This document shows, one piece after another, positions 37,901 through 49,417 of a DNA stretch of 64,000 nt. The notes beneath the pieces were generated by a model. That model did no database searches, had not been told where the DNA came from, and saw only the letters and a list, made by a program, of their open reading frames with translations. Within the stretch, counting starts at the first letter, position 1. Every line of letters begins with the position of its first letter. The DNA is taken from positions 29,714-93,713 of the forward strand of contig NXFV01001813.1 in assembly GCA_002803225.1 (NCBI GenBank), read 5' to 3'. The position numbers and the translations under genes were made by a program. Origin of the DNA: Gamarada debralockiae. Taxonomy: Eukaryota; Ascomycota; Leotiomycetes; Helotiales; Hyphodiscaceae.

Positions 37901-39290
37901 GATGGTATCAGCCCTTATTGGCTTGCGTAATTGCAGCGTTTACTGCACATGGAGTCGACTTTGGATATTTCGCGGCTGGGATATAGAAGCAGTAGGCCGT
38001 GCCGGATCATCGAGCAGAAAGCTAGCCGTGAGACGGCTCACGGCACAGCTTTCAAGGCGCTTGGCAAGCCAGGACCGGGCATCATAGAGTACGGGTCGGG
38101 TCAGGATGTTTACCTTCGTATATTAATTAATCTTGGATGATTTTACACACTCTATACTCGGATGTTCATGCATGCAGTGGTACTATTTGAGTACGACGGG
38201 GATACCACCACGGAGTTTTGGTTGCTGGCTCGTGCTGGGTCGTCTCCACCGCTCACGAGCCTGTCAAATATTTCAATCCCATCCGACAGGACGGGCAAAC
38301 CGCAAGGCAACCCATTGCATCAGATAGACTATGAGGCTGCGCGGCGAAGATATTGAATTGGCCTGTGCTTGATTAGATATGAGCCTCTTTGCCAGGGAAC
38401 TTCAATACAGTATTGAAATGCACCCCTGTCGACAATTGGCTCACGAGGCAGATCTGAGATCGTTCAATCCTTCCTACAAGTCTCGGACTCGAGGACTCGA
38501 GGATGAGCATAAAAGATCCTTCAGGAGCTGCCAATAACCTGGAATTCAATGACAGACAGCATTCAGATACCGCAGTCCCCTTTATACTACATTGCGTGCG
38601 AGAGCAACCGTTGAATATCAGTGGGTGGCCGTGTTCATGGAGGAATGTGAGATGTTGTCAGATGTGGCAATGGCAAGGAATTGTACATGCTCTGAATGAG
38701 GTGATCTTCAAGCCTTTCGATACCAGGCTAAACATAACTTGAAATGAGAAGATACCTGAGTGATAGTACATCTTGAACGAGTTACTACATGACGCTGTGC
38801 TCTCTGGGGCCACGGCCAACCGGTCATCGTACCTGATTGTGGCTGTATCGTACAGTATCTTAGATGTGCACTCAGCCAGATATGGTAATCAGCTTCTAGC
38901 TTCCAGCTTCATTTGCTGATCCACAGCTTGTCCAATTGATGGGTTGATTCCAGGGCGATCTCGAATTGCATGTCTTCTGCGATACGCTTATGCATTTATG
39001 TCCGTATTGGGACACTCGAAGGTGCAGTGTTGGCATAAATGACCTACCATAGCGCTTTGTGGATGGCGCATGGTGCTTTGGGCAGTATCAAATTTTGGTC
39101 CCATGATCGTTCATCCAAGCTCCACCATACGCCGAGAGGATGGAGGAGGCAAAGAAAGGGAAAAAAGGTGTATGACGCATAAATAAAGAGTAAAGAATTA
39201 CAGTAATTATAAATTCATTAGTTTGATTGTCACGTTTCCAACAAAATTCATGCTGGTGGCTCCGACTGACCCTTGAAATAATTATTTCTC
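34931..39290. other. Gene-poor region, about 4.4 kb
   Basis: No coding region with recognisable similarity on either strand. Open frames are short (up to about 120 codons) and low-quality. A 106-codon minus-strand frame at 37297-37617 starts with ATG but matches nothing I know. A small tandem run of ATCAGAG units lies near 36119-36140. No tRNA, rRNA or transposon signature was found. Confidence 0.4.
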
Positions 39291-40606
39291 ATTGAACTTC
39301 AAGTTCCTTCTCTTCATTGTATCAACACACCTTCACTCGCCACTGACATACTGGCATCGCTGCTCTGTTTCTCCTCCTTGCCTCGACCAACCAACTACGC
39401 AACTTTACCCTCAAATACTACAAATCGAAATCCAAGATTCTGGAGAGGAAGTCATTGATTACTCGGCACCTTCTTTATCAAACAACCCTCAAAAACTTAA
39501 AAAAGACTTCCTTTGTTCGGTAAATACATTTTTCCCCTCTCATTCACTGTCCCCCTCCTTGTTACTAGCACTTTCTGCCTCTGCGCATTCACTTCTCACC
39601 CCTACAATAATATCTTGCCCCTCTTTCTTCCCTCCCGCACCTCCATAACTACCTTTTACACGCAGCTTTTTGCTTCTCCTTCTGCGCCCCCCGGTCAAAC
39701 ACACCTGGCACTTCCAGCAATCCAGTACAGGAGACCTGCTCCTCGTTCATGATCTCCCCCCTGCCCTGCTACCGCAGGATGCAAACGTCAGTTTATCAAC
39801 GCTAATTCCGTAAGCGACGACATAGCCCGCCCGCAAACCTAGCCTAGCACTCAGACGCAGGACCCATCCCTTGGGCTCGTGAGTGATCGAAAATACCCAC
39901 TACGTCGACCTTCTGCCATTCACCAGCCGCCAAACCTCCAAACCTATCCACTTCCTCCCCACTACAAACCCGCGACTCTGCCAGAACACGGCACTACAGC
40001 CAGCTACTCCAGCTAACTGCGCACTCTTTTACGGTTGAGAAACCACTGATCGCACTCAAACGGCCGTCTCGTCATCCAACCACCAGCCTCGAGTGTCCCC
40101 AAGTGGTGATTAGTCCTAACTGCTGATCTCAAAAATTCGAGCGCGTGAGCATAGCCAGTCTTTCGGGCCAAGGATCCTGAACCTTACCTAACACACACTG
40201 TCTCTCACTACTCTCACCTTTACTTCATCGAACGGCACCTCCACACATTCAACCTCACACCAACAAACATCGAATCGAACCGCACGCCCGCCTCGTCAGG
40301 TCGACATTCCACCGCCTCTTCCAAACCCCTCAACATCTCTTCCGCTAAATCGAATCGACCTCAGCCGCAGCCCTAGTTCGGCTAGTCTTCCGTTACAGAA
40401 GCAAAAACAGTGAATGTTATCTTGGTGGGACATCTGTCACGTTACTGAGCGCCCTTCTCCAGTAATCGCGGATTGATTGCTGGTCACTCAACCCTGAAAT
40501 CAATTGCCCAACACGGACTTCACGAGGTCATCGATCAATCTCCTTACAATTCTTCTCGCCTTCAGCCCTCCGCATTCGCGATAGCGACAGTGTTTTGGAC
40601 CTCAAG
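39291..40606 (+). promoter_or_regulatory. Long pyrimidine-rich GSK3 leader and promoter
   Basis: About 1.3 kb of C/T-rich sequence with many short CA- and TC-rich tracts leads into the GSK3 ATG. It resembles the long 5' UTRs of fungal signalling genes. Short ATG-started frames occur (for example near 39292 and 39513) and could act as upstream ORFs. No protein-coding gene is supported. Confidence 0.45.
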
Positions 40607-42055
40607 ATGTCGCAAAATCGGCCGGCTGCCTTCTCGAGTCTGAGGATGGGAGGTGAGATTTCCCACAGCCTATTCTTACATCCTGCATCTGCTAATTTAT
40701 TTATTACAGAGGTTATTCGCGAGAAGGTCCAAGACGGCGTTACTGGCGAGACTCGAGATATGCAATACACACAATGCAAGATCGTAGGAAACGGATCATT
40801 CGGCGTTGTCTTTCAGACCAAGCTCTCACCTTCGGGCGAAGATGCTGCCATCAAGCGCGTCTTACAAGACAAGAGGTTCAAGGTGCGCATCGGGTGTTAT
40901 TTTGCTGATCGGTCATTACTGACGTGTTCCAGAACCGTGAGCTGCAAATCATGCGCATTGTCCGTCATCCAAACATCGTCGAGCTCAAGGCCTTCTATTA
41001 TTCGAATGGTGAACGAGTATGTTTCCTGCTCGAAAATCTTCATTGAGTACATCTAATCATAATTTGGCAGAAGGATGAGGTATACCTCAATCTTGTGCAG
41101 GAGTATGTCCCAGAGACCGTTTACCGTGCTTCGAGATATTTCAACAAGATGAAGACGACCATGCCAATCCTCGAAGTCAAGCTCTACATCTACCAACTGT
41201 TCCGCGCCCTCGCCTACATACACTCCCAAGGAATCTGTCATCGTGACATCAAGCCACAAAATCTGTTGTTGGATCCAAGCACAGGTGTTTTGAAGCTCTG
41301 CGATTTTGGCAGCGCCAAAATTCTGGTGGAAAACGAGCCAAACGTCTCGTATATCTGCTCCCGATATTACAGAGCTCCGGAGCTGATTTTTGGGGCAACA
41401 AACTACACAACCAAGATTGGTGAGCTTTTCCCTCACTTGAGTTTTCTTCAAGCTAATCAAAGTCACAGATGTTTGGTCAACTGGCTGTGTCATGGCAGAA
41501 TTGATGCTTGGTCAACCTTTGTTCCCCGGAGAATCTGGAATTGATCAATTGGTGGAAATCATTAAGGTCTTGGGAACTCCAACCCGCGATCAAATCCGCA
41601 CCATGAACCCAAATTACATGGAGCACAAATTCCCGCAGATTAAGCCCCATCCATTCAACAAGGTCTTCCGCAAGGCTGATGCTAATGCGATTGAGCTGAT
41701 CTCATGCCTCCTCGAATATACTCCAACCGAGCGACTCTCAGCAATCGATGCCATGGTCCACCCATTCTTCGATGAGCTGCGAGACCCAGGCACTAGATTC
41801 CCAGATTCACGTCACCCAGGTGGTCCAGTGAAGGATTTGCCTACTCTCTTTGACTTCTCCCGTCATGGTGTGTGTCTTGTTCTTAAACTTCGTTTTCCTT
41901 GTAGCTGACATTTCCCCGTAGAACTCTCAATTGCCCCACAGCTCAATCATCGGCTGGTTCCGCAACACATCCGTGCTGGTCTGGCGGCTCGAGGTCTCGA
42001 CATAGACAACTTCACGCCCATGACGAAAGATGAGATGATGGCGCGGTTAGATTGA
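40607..42055 (+). CDS. gsk3: Glycogen synthase kinase 3 (shaggy-type Ser/Thr kinase)
   Basis: Six exons: 40607-40652, 40710-40882, 40933-41016, 41071-41419, 41469-41867 and 41922-42055, all in phase; 394 aa, the standard size for fungal GSK3. The glycine loop is [12 protein letters not shown] and the catalytic lysine is in [30 protein letters not shown] and CDFGSAK follow. The activation loop is [13 protein letters not shown], with the conserved activating tyrosine. The GSK3-type C-lobe has [23 protein letters not shown]3 kinases phosphorylate primed substrates and in fungi affect growth, stress response, sporulation and virulence-related development. Exon 1 is only 15 codons. No anomaly is seen. 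Confidence 0.98.
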
Positions 42056-43115
42056 AATTATTACACAGATGATTGACGAATGACTGCTTTACTATCGCTC
42101 TCGCTTGGTTGTTGGCTCTACTAGGAGTCAATGTTCTCTGAGCATCTCGCACCGGCAACCACCTCAGCATATTACGGGTCCTGCATGTGTCGTTTCCAAC
42201 ATTTGCGGACCAGGATTGATTGTGGAAAAGGACGAAAGATATGGCGGGCTACGGAATCTATGATGGCACGCGTTATTGGTTTGGCAGGAATACCCCTCGA
42301 GGTTGGAATTTCGTTGAGCTCAGAGTCTTTCGGTTCAACAACAACGGCATTCCTCGGTCCTCAATGGCGAATTCTCGTACGGCTCAACCGATCGATTTGA
42401 CCACGGATCATAGGTTTCGATGAAACTTTTCCCTTCGACGATCCTCTTTAGACTTTTTTGCATGATGGAAATGGCCGTTGCTTCTTCTATTCTTCTTGTT
42501 GCACTACCGGCGCTCTTTGAAAGCGAGCAGATGGGTGGCTGGACTTCCGTTTTCTCTACATCCCAAAGATTCAGGCGTACTTTTACATTTGATGGCACGC
42601 TTGTGTTCAATGATTGCATGGAATGGGCTAATATTCCACGATGGGGTGCCATCGCCTGGGCTGGCACGGTCAAAAGATTCATTTTCCTTTTCTGGTCAAA
42701 TGTGCCGTTAGTGGCTATCAAAAGGGGCTGGTTGATTGCAAGGATCATCAAAGACTTTCCATACTTGAGGCTGATGCTCAATTGACATTCCACTCGTACA
42801 TAGAAGACTTTTTGTGATCAGTGAGGTGCTCTGCGTGATATGTTAAAAGAAAGTTTGGGAGCCTTTGACCCAACAGGAAGTTCTCGCGTAGTTTATCCCC
42901 TGATGAATATAACCCTATGAAGAATGTAACAGCAAGACAATTTGAGACCCTTTAGCTCTTTAGAAGCTCTTCAAAGGTTATTGCCTGAAATCTATCCTAA
43001 ATTATGAGGCATTCCTACCGCTTCCCGGCCGTGACGAGACCTTTCAAAGTTTTGGAACTCAGCATAAACAAACTTGTCAAAACGATCAACCTCCACCTCT
43101 TGAACTTTGGAAATC
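42056..43115. other. Intergenic, no supported gene
   Basis: Between the GSK3 stop and the CBC1 start. Two opposing frames of about 120-150 codons (42335-42793 minus, 42420-42785 plus) mirror each other and match nothing recognised. I treat them as chance frames in the GSK3 3' region. The last 100 bp are the CBC1 promoter. Confidence 0.4.
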
Positions 43116-45721
43116 ATGGCCGACTACGATCAAAGACCACGAGGAGGTCGTGGAGGGTACAATAACCGCAAGAGAAGATACAGAGGTAAAATTAACACTC
43201 AATGAATCTTCCAGAGCTTCAGGAGAGAACGAGGCTGACAACAAGACGCGGCAGATGAGGACGATTACGACCGTCGACCACAGCGCCGAAGATACGAAGA
43301 GCCATTAGCAGCTAAGGTCCGTAAACAGCTTCTCGCCATCGCCGAATCCCCTTTAAAACGCGTTGAAGATGAGGTTCTGTCCATTGCGAAGACGGTTTGC
43401 GACAACTATGAGGATGTGGAGCTTAGAGACAGCTTCTACGACCTTACGCTACAGCTGGTTGTGGAGCAGCCGTTCAAGATCCCTTTTGTGGCAGCAGTTG
43501 TGCTGATTGTTAATACGATGCGGGGAGATATGGTGGAGGAGATTCTGAACAGAGCTGCGGCTGCGACGAACAATGCTATTGTTACGGGGGAATGGAGGGA
43601 GGTCAAGCTTTATATGAAGTTTTTGGGTTCGCTGCAGGGTTTGTTAGAGGGCGAGGGTATTTTTCCTGTGCTGCAGGATATCTTGACTAAGGCGGTTGAT
43701 CTGCAGACGGAGAACAATGAGGAGGTAGATTCCCCAGAGATAATTGCGGTTGGATACAGCTGAAAGTGCATTGAACAGACCATCGGACCCGAGCTGGTCA
43801 AGATCATCCTCTTCACGATCCCTTACATCATGTCTTCTTCGGCCACAGACGTCCACCAAAAGGCAGCCAGTATGTTGGAGAACACGGATATCATTGCAGG
43901 AGAACCGCACGTACTGCAAGCTTTGGTAGACCCATACCCTGGCAACGGAAAGGAAGAAGCTACCTCACCGAATGGCGTCCTCAATCTGCTACAGAAGCAG
44001 TTGCAGAACGAAGCAAATCTTGGATGGGAGCTGGCCTGCCTACCCAGACCTTGGAAGATGCTACTGGAAGGAGGCCAGGCAGACCCTCTCGCAAGCGCAC
44101 TAAAGCATGTGCTTCCCTCAATCACAATTCCTGAAGTCGTCAACTCAGGCCCTCGACCTTTATTCCCAGAACTTTACTTTTCTGTCTACGCCAATCAAGA
44201 TATTGAGACCGTACCTTCAACCTCCGACATTGCTTCCTGCTTGATCCGAGACGCCATCGTCGACACCATAAACATACTTGACTTCAACAGAAACGCAACT
44301 GCTCGCTTTTTGATTGATATTGATTGCTACTTTACCCCCGACACTTTCGTGAAGAGAGCCACTCCATTCGACAGACTGCGCGAATTGCGGGAAGTTGAGG
44401 GCGACAGATCGACCTGGAAGCCAGAAGATGTTGCCGTCGATGCCGTCTTCTCTCAACTCTTCCAACTTCCTCATCCAGAACACAAGCTAGTCTACTACCA
44501 CTCCGTCTTGACTGAATCTTGCAAGATTGCTCCCGCTGCTATTGCGCCTAGTTTGGGACGTGCAATTCGTTACTTGTACCGCAATATCGACTCAATGGAT
44601 CTCGAATTGAGCTACAGATTCATGGACTGGTTCTCGCACCATTTGAGTAACTTTGGTTTTACTTGGAAGTGGACGGAGTGGATTGATGATGTTGATCGTC
44701 CTGTTCTTGATCCTAAGAAAGCTTTCATTCAGGGTGCTTTAGACAAGGAGATTCGATTGAGTTTTGCTCAACGTATCAAGGGCACTTTACCTCCGCCTTA
44801 CCAGCAGTTGATTTCAGAAGAGAAAGAGAAGGATACCCCTGATTTCAAATACAACTATGATGGTAAGTCTATTCCTCGCCGTTCCTAGAACCATCTAACA
44901 ATCTTGCAGATCTCCCATTCAGCCAAGAAGGCAAAGAAATACTCTCTCTCCTCCGCAAGAAGTCCCCAGAAGACTCAATCCAACCCGTCATCGAGTGCAT
45001 CCACACCCAAGCCCTCGACATGAACCTCCCCGATCCACTCGTCCTCTCCACCGATGCCTACGTGACATCCATCTGCTACATTGGCTCTAAGTCTCTTTCC
45101 CACGTCCTCTCTTGCATTGAGCGCTGCAAAGAGCGTCTTTTGGCAATCGGTGCCGCTTCTCCTGCTGCCCGAAAACAGATCATCGAGTCCGTAATGGAGT
45201 ATTGGAAAGACCAACCCGGAATCGGCGTCAACATCGTTGACAAGCTTCTCAATTACACGATTCTGAGCCCTACGAGTGTAGTAGACTGGGCGTTGGCTAA
45301 GGAGGGACGACGATTGAGTGAGGCGCATGTATTTGAGATGATCAGTGCCACAGTGGGTAAAGTTACTGGACGCGTACGACAAGTAGTTAAGGCGAAGAAT
45401 GCGAAGGGTTTGGTGGACGAGCAGAAGAAGATGTTGGATGAGACTGTGGAACGGGAACGAAAGGGTATGAAGGAGCTATTTCAAGCGATGGAAGATTCAT
45501 TGGTGGGTTGGGCTACGGGCTCCAAGGATCAGGCAGTGGAGAGTGGTGATATGGGACCTGAGGATGCTATGATTAGGCAGTGGGGAAAGCGCTGGCTGAG
45601 AGTCTTCAGACGAAAGTTCGCGGTTGAGGAGGCTTGGTATCTTGAGGTCGAGAAGGTGGGCGCCGAGGAAGCTAATGGTGCGCCGCCGGAGGTGATGACA
45701 GTTGATGACGGGATTGAGTAG
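43116..45721 (+). CDS. cbc1: Nuclear cap-binding complex large subunit (CBP80/Cbc1)
   Basis: Four exons: 43116-43185, 43255-43724, 43779-44862 and 44910-45721, all in phase; 811 aa. The basic RGG/Arg-rich N-terminus (MADYDQRPRGGRGGYNNRKR) is followed by the MIF4G-like helical repeats of CBP80. The first MIF4G unit includes VREQLL-type helices and VVLIVNTMRGDMVEEIL. Conserved stretches FWPELYF-like RPLFPELYFSVYANQDIE and LLNYTILSPTSVVDWAL lie further on. With CBP20 it binds the m7G cap of nascent RNA polymerase II transcripts and promotes splicing, 3' processing and export. It is convergent with the splicing-factor gene HSH49 (390 bp between stops). Confidence 0.96.
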
Positions 45722-46110
45722 TTACAGAGCAGTTTGGGGTGGGAGATGCATTGTATGAGGCAAGGCTGACTGCATCTTGCGAGTCGAGCGTTCCGCATTT
45801 CTGATGGCATTAGGCATTACATGTACAATATGGCGTGGGATCCGCAAAAGCATATGGCACTTTTCTTTGGCATCCCACATTTCATCCGGTGCGTTTCACG
45901 TATCATGGTATCTGTTCATACTGTAGAAAATGTTATTGCTACGTCAATGCCCTAAAGAGGCTTGCACTCACCCTTTTGATGCCCCCAAATGAACGCCTTA
46001 AGCTTTGGTCATATCCTTCACCCACGCGCTTGTCCGGCGAGTTGAGAATCGTTCATACGAGCTCAACGATGGGATAGATCGAATAATTTCATGTTTTCCT
46101 CCATCTTCCT
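45722..46110. other. Convergent intergenic region
   Basis: Holds the 3' UTRs of CBC1 (+) and HSH49 (-). No other feature seen. Confidence 0.4.
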
Positions 46111-47327
46111 TTACCGCCTTCCCGCGTATCCAGGCGGCCCTTGCTGCTGTGGAGGTGCAAAACCAGGCGGAGGTATAAAACTGGGAGGCATCTGTCCACC
46201 AGGAGGACCACCAAAACCTGGTGGCATCTGCTGTTGGAACCCAGGTGGCGCAAAGCCCGGTGGATGGAAGTCCTGCGGTCCACCATACCCCGCTTGACTA
46301 GGAGGAGGTCGTTGCGGTAATCCAGAAGGTGGGGGAGGAAGCGGCGGATTAACCCTCTGCTGAGGTGGCGGAACCGCATTATAATTCCCATTCTGTCTAC
46401 CCCCAAAGCCAGGCGGCATCTGCACAGGCGGCCCACCCATCTGCGGCGGCATCCCACCCATCGGCATACCCTGGCCCGGATCCATCATCGCAGCAGGCGC
46501 CTGGGGCACATTCCCATTCAGTAACAGCTGTGCTGGAATCTGCTGCATTTCGGGCTGGACATTATGTTTCTTCGCCTGTGCCGCAAGCATACGTTCCGCT
46601 TCATCACCATGCCTCTCACCCTTCCCATCTTTCTTGTAGGCGTATTGCACGGAGATGTCTTTGTTCATCAGGTACTGAGAGTTCATGTTTGCGATTGCGT
46701 CGTCGGAGGCTTCGAAGTTGGAGTAGGAGACGAATCCGTAGCCTTTTGAGAGGCCGGCTTCGTCGCGGGCGATTTTGGGGGCGGAGATTAGGGAGCCGAA
46801 GCGGGAGAAGGTTTCGTAGAGAGTCTTTTCGTCGACGAGGGGGTCGAGATTTCCTATGAACAGTTCGGCGCCTACTTCAACAGTTTTTTGTTTGTCTGCT
46901 GATGCCTACTCATTCTCATATATCAGCACTGTCCTGTACATAGAGCAGAGAGAGGGGAAGGAAAGGGAATGGGGAATGGAAGGAGAGGGAGAGGAAAGAC
47001 ATACCTTATTGACTCGAATCGGCTTCCCATACAACCGCACCTGGTTCATGATCCTCGCCGCATACTCCGCATCCTCCTCACTAATGAACTCCACAAAGCC
47101 ATAGCCCTGATGCGTCTGCGTAACTCGATCTTTCGGTAGATGTACGTTCACTATCCGGCCAGCTTGGAGCATGAGCTCCCATATCAGACTGTCTGTTACT
47201 CGCTCGTCGATGTTGCCAATGTAGACGGTGGCTTCCTTGTCTTGCTCCCTATTTTCTTGTTAGCTCTGTTATTATGTTTTAAAATTGAATTGAGGAGTGG
47301 GACTTACCAATGCCGTGCGCCAGACAT
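46111..47327 (-). CDS. hsh49: U2 snRNP splicing factor SF3b subunit 4 (SF3B4/Hsh49)
   Basis: Three exons, 47327-47308, 47248-47005 and 46905-46111, in phase; 352 aa. It starts [23 protein letters not shown]1 has RNP2 VYIGNI and RNP1 [11 protein letters not shown]2 has LFIGNLDP and GYGFVSYS. The last third is a Pro/Gly/Met/Gln-rich tail ([25 protein letters not shown] repeats), as in animal SF3B4. The protein belongs to the SF3b particle that stabilises U2 snRNA at the branch point. Exon 1 holds only 20 coding bases. The gene is divergent from TOM7, with 257 bp between the two start codons. Confidence 0.96.
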
Positions 47328-47584
47328 CTTGATGGATTTTGTTGTGGAATTGGTAGAGGGAGCTTGGGATGTGTCGTCGCGAGTCGCGTGTGAAGGAAGC
47401 TCTCGGGAAAAAGTTTGCGGAACATTGCGATTTGAACCTCGAACTTTTTGGGTATTCGACAACGAACAAGACAAGCTCAACCACAATTCACAACCAAGCT
47501 AGTATGTCCTGCGAACGAAGTCCCTTGATATTGAGAAGATCGCATACTGATTATGAGCAGCTTCAAAAGCCCAAATCTGTCAAG
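47328..47584. promoter_or_regulatory. Divergent promoter, HSH49 / TOM7
   Basis: Only 257 bp separate the HSH49 ATG (minus) from the TOM7 ATG (plus), so both promoters must fit or overlap here. No specific element is assigned. Confidence 0.5.
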
Positions 47585-47957
47585 ATGCAACTCTCAGAAG
47601 AAACCAAGGTCCGCAACTTTGAGGGAAGCTTTCAAAGAGGATTTGGCTGAATACAGAACAGGAGCGCATTGGCAAGATTCTTGATATCTCTCGAGTCGCT
47701 ATTCACTAGTATGATATACACTTCACGAACACATGAGGACAATAGCTAACTTGTGGCAGTGGCTATCTTCCTTTGATCATCTATCTCGGTATGTCCTCAT
47801 GACGAACCCCAGCAGTACAGCAGGATTGACAGAATAGGCTATACCCGCAGCGAGCCTCGCCCATCATTCATCAGGTATGTTGTCTGCAGATAACGTTCTG
47901 GCCTTTGTGGTGCTGTGCTGACACTCGATGCCTAGACTGTTCTCTCCTCTCGCATAA
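47585..47957 (+). CDS. tom7: TOM complex small subunit Tom7
   Basis: Five tiny exons: 47585-47608, 47662-47708, 47760-47788, 47838-47874 and 47936-47957, joined by introns of 49-61 bp, all in phase. The product is 52 aa and easily missed. It begins MQLSEETKERIGKILDISRV, has one membrane segment (GYLPLIIYLG) with the family signature LGYTRSEPRPSFIRLFSPL, and ends in Ala. The length and every block match Tom7. Tom7 is a single-span outer-membrane protein that tunes assembly and disassembly of the TOM and SAM complexes around Tom40. The introns make up 214 of 373 bp, and all four interrupt a 159-bp coding sequence. Identity rests on protein blocks that fall exactly at splice-consistent junctions. 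Confidence 0.95.
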
Positions 47958-48386
47958 GCTCTCGAACCTCAATCACGATACGAATCATCCAGATGAAAGC
48001 ATAGCATCAGTGGGCCTATAGACGCTTGTGTGCACGATGGTCTATTAGGAGGGCATGGGATGGATATTGTAACATAGAAGGCGTTTTTTGCGATGTGGTC
48101 AAGGCTTAATCAAGGGCATTTGAGTTGGGAAGACTCAGTATGAGAGTAATTGTAACATAGCGTAATACAGCGCAATCACCACTTGCAACACATCCGCCAC
48201 TCTGTACATCTACTGCGAATAATTTGAGTCCAAGAGAGCTCGAGTTGTGAAGCTTGTTGGAATACCAACCTCGGCAAACTTGCTCGACAAAGAGCTTCAA
48301 CTCCGTCATCGCCAAATATATTTTTTTTATCTTTCTTCCCTCCAAAACCTCTCTACCATGATAACACCAAACCACCTCCCTTACTT
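47958..48386. other. Intergenic
   Basis: TOM7 3' region and promoter of the carrier gene. No other feature seen. Confidence 0.4.
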
Positions 48387-49417
48387 ATGAATGAAAACCA
48401 TGCGCGCCTCTTCCCCGCGCTGGTCGAGACCATCGCCGGCCTCTCTGCCGGCACAATCTCAACCCTCGCCGTCCATCCTTTGGACGTGATAAAGACCCGT
48501 CTACAAAGTACCTCCGCTCCTCCCACCTCTCCACCAACCTACGCTAACACCCCCCAGTCCACCGCACTACCTCACAAACCCCCATCAGCGGATTCGGCAT
48601 CTTCAAAGAGCTTGCAACCAAGCAACATCCGATCCAAAGTCTCTACCGCGGACTGACACCGAATCTTATTGGGAATGCAAGCAGCTGGGCGATATTCTTC
48701 TGCTTCAAGTCCATAATCGAGAAGCAGCTGCTCCTTTTCCACACTGGATCATCTGGCGGTGCGCTGAGAGGCAACGATGCCAGCGGCGACTCCCAAAATG
48801 CCCTCACGCCCTTCGATTACTTCCTCGCGTCCGGTATATCCGGTACCCTGATAACAATGTCCACGAATCCGATATGGGTGTTGAAGACAAGGATGCTGAG
48901 TTCAGATAAGGGAACAGAGGGCGCGTATGAGAGTATGTGGCAGGGAGCTAAACATGTGTGGGCGAGCGAAGGCCCTAAGGGTTTCTATAGGGGTGCGGGA
49001 GTGAGTTTGTTGGGGAATAGTCATGGGGCTGTGCAATTTGCTGTTTATGAGCCTTTGAAGAAGACTTGGAGACGATATGTGGCGAGAGAGCATGAACATA
49101 AGGGGCATGGGGAGGAGAAGCTGGGGAATACGGCGACGTTGGCTATTAGTGGGACGTCGAAGATCGTTGCTGGGACGGTGACATATCCGTATCAGGTCTT
49201 GAGGAGTAGGCTGCAGACTTATCACTCGGAGGAGAGGTTTGGAAAGGGGATTAGAGGGGTGGCCGGGAAGGTTTGGAGGGAGGAGGGTTGGAAGGGCTTT
49301 TATAAGGGGTTGGGGACGAATATTGCGAGGGTCTTACCGGCTACTTGGGTTACGTTCTTGGTTTATGAGAACGTGAGGTACTATTTGTCTCAAACGAAGG
49401 ATGAGCAAGAGTCATGA
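48387..49417 (+). CDS. flx1: Mitochondrial carrier, Flx1/FAD-folate type
   Basis: Two exons, 48387-48507 and 48558-49417, across a 50-bp intron; 326 aa. The three mitochondrial-carrier repeats each carry a PxDxxKxR-type signature: HPLDVIKTRLQ, TNPIWVLKTRML and YPYQVLRSRLQ. Each is followed by GFYRG/GFYKG-type motifs. The NPIWVLKTRM form of repeat 2 is characteristic of the Flx1/SLC25A32 group, which moves FAD or folate across the inner mitochondrial membrane; pyrimidine-nucleotide carriers are the nearest alternative. A 25-residue Gly/Ser-rich loop sits after repeat 1. Substrate assignment is by family resemblance only. Confidence 0.9.

Noticed and set aside
42335..42793. Two opposing frames of about 120-150 codons downstream of GSK3
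   Set aside because: They overlap each other on opposite strands, and neither has a recognisable domain.
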